A stretch of 64,000 nucleotides of DNA from assembly GCA_023846275.1 (NCBI GenBank), contig CM043875.1:24408851-24472850 (forward strand). Direction: 5' to 3'. Positions 63,973 to 64,000 of this stretch are shown here, piece by piece. The notes beneath the pieces are model-generated. The model was not told where the DNA came from, searched no databases, and worked only from the letters and a program-made list of their open reading frames with translations. The translations under genes and the position numbers were made by a program. The stretch is from Vanilla planifolia. Its lineage: Eukaryota; Streptophyta; Magnoliopsida; Asparagales; Orchidaceae. Position 1 is the stretch's first letter, and every line of letters begins with the position of its first letter.

Positions 63973-64000
63973 CTGACAATATCCAAACAAAATAAATTTT

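Noticed and set aside
63859..64000. Treating 63979 as the nicastrin start
   Set aside because: There is no ATG there (the codon is TTG), a T-rich acceptor-like tract precedes the exon, and the signal peptide is missing; the true first exon must lie beyond the window.
1..64000. CRISPR arrays, tRNA or rRNA genes
   Set aside because: No regularly spaced repeats of CRISPR form and no cloverleaf or rRNA signature was noticed; plant nuclear DNA is not expected to carry CRISPR arrays.

Overview
The window is nuclear DNA from a flowering plant. It is strongly AT-rich and full of decayed Ty3/gypsy, Ty1/copia and L1-type elements, and it holds one conserved host gene broken into many small exons with GT-AG introns. 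The host gene is the plant nicastrin gene (gamma-secretase subunit). The sequence alone does not name the species.

Region 1-29.9 kb has no host gene that I can support. It is a graveyard of retrotransposons: a minus-strand copia integrase/RT fragment (1-1060); the 3' two thirds of a plus-strand chromovirus-like gypsy element with its 3' LTR (1681-6153); a plus-strand copia element reduced to LTR remnants, PBS, gag and protease (6154-8815); a minus-strand LTR-like block with a roughly 104-bp tandem repeat (about 9300-12272); a plus-strand gypsy element with two recognisable LTRs, a PBS, a tandemly duplicated gag segment and a protease but almost no RT or integrase (16591-22830); and a plus-strand copia remnant with a gag piece and an integrase-region piece (about 26800-29760). 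Microsatellites of GA, AT, GT and AATT lie between them.

Region 30.0-64.0 kb is the nicastrin gene on the minus strand. Fifteen coding exons can be placed to the base: every junction keeps the reading frame and the exons join into 645 residues ending in a transmembrane helix and a short tail. Only the start of the protein (start codon and signal peptide) lies beyond the right edge. Exons total about 1.9 kb spread over 34 kb. Introns range from 74 bp to 11 kb, and the large ones hold transposable elements: a gag-only LTR retrotransposon in the 7.0-kb intron, an L1-type LINE plus a copia RT/RNase H remnant in the 11.1-kb intron, and two families of direct repeats in the 8.3-kb intron. Every intronic element whose orientation can be read lies antisense to the gene. 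One intron uses a GC donor instead of GT.

I found no new biological system. The points most worth a second look are the GC-AG intron, the strand bias and size of the intronic elements, the gag-only LTR element, and the tandem duplications inside the gypsy element.
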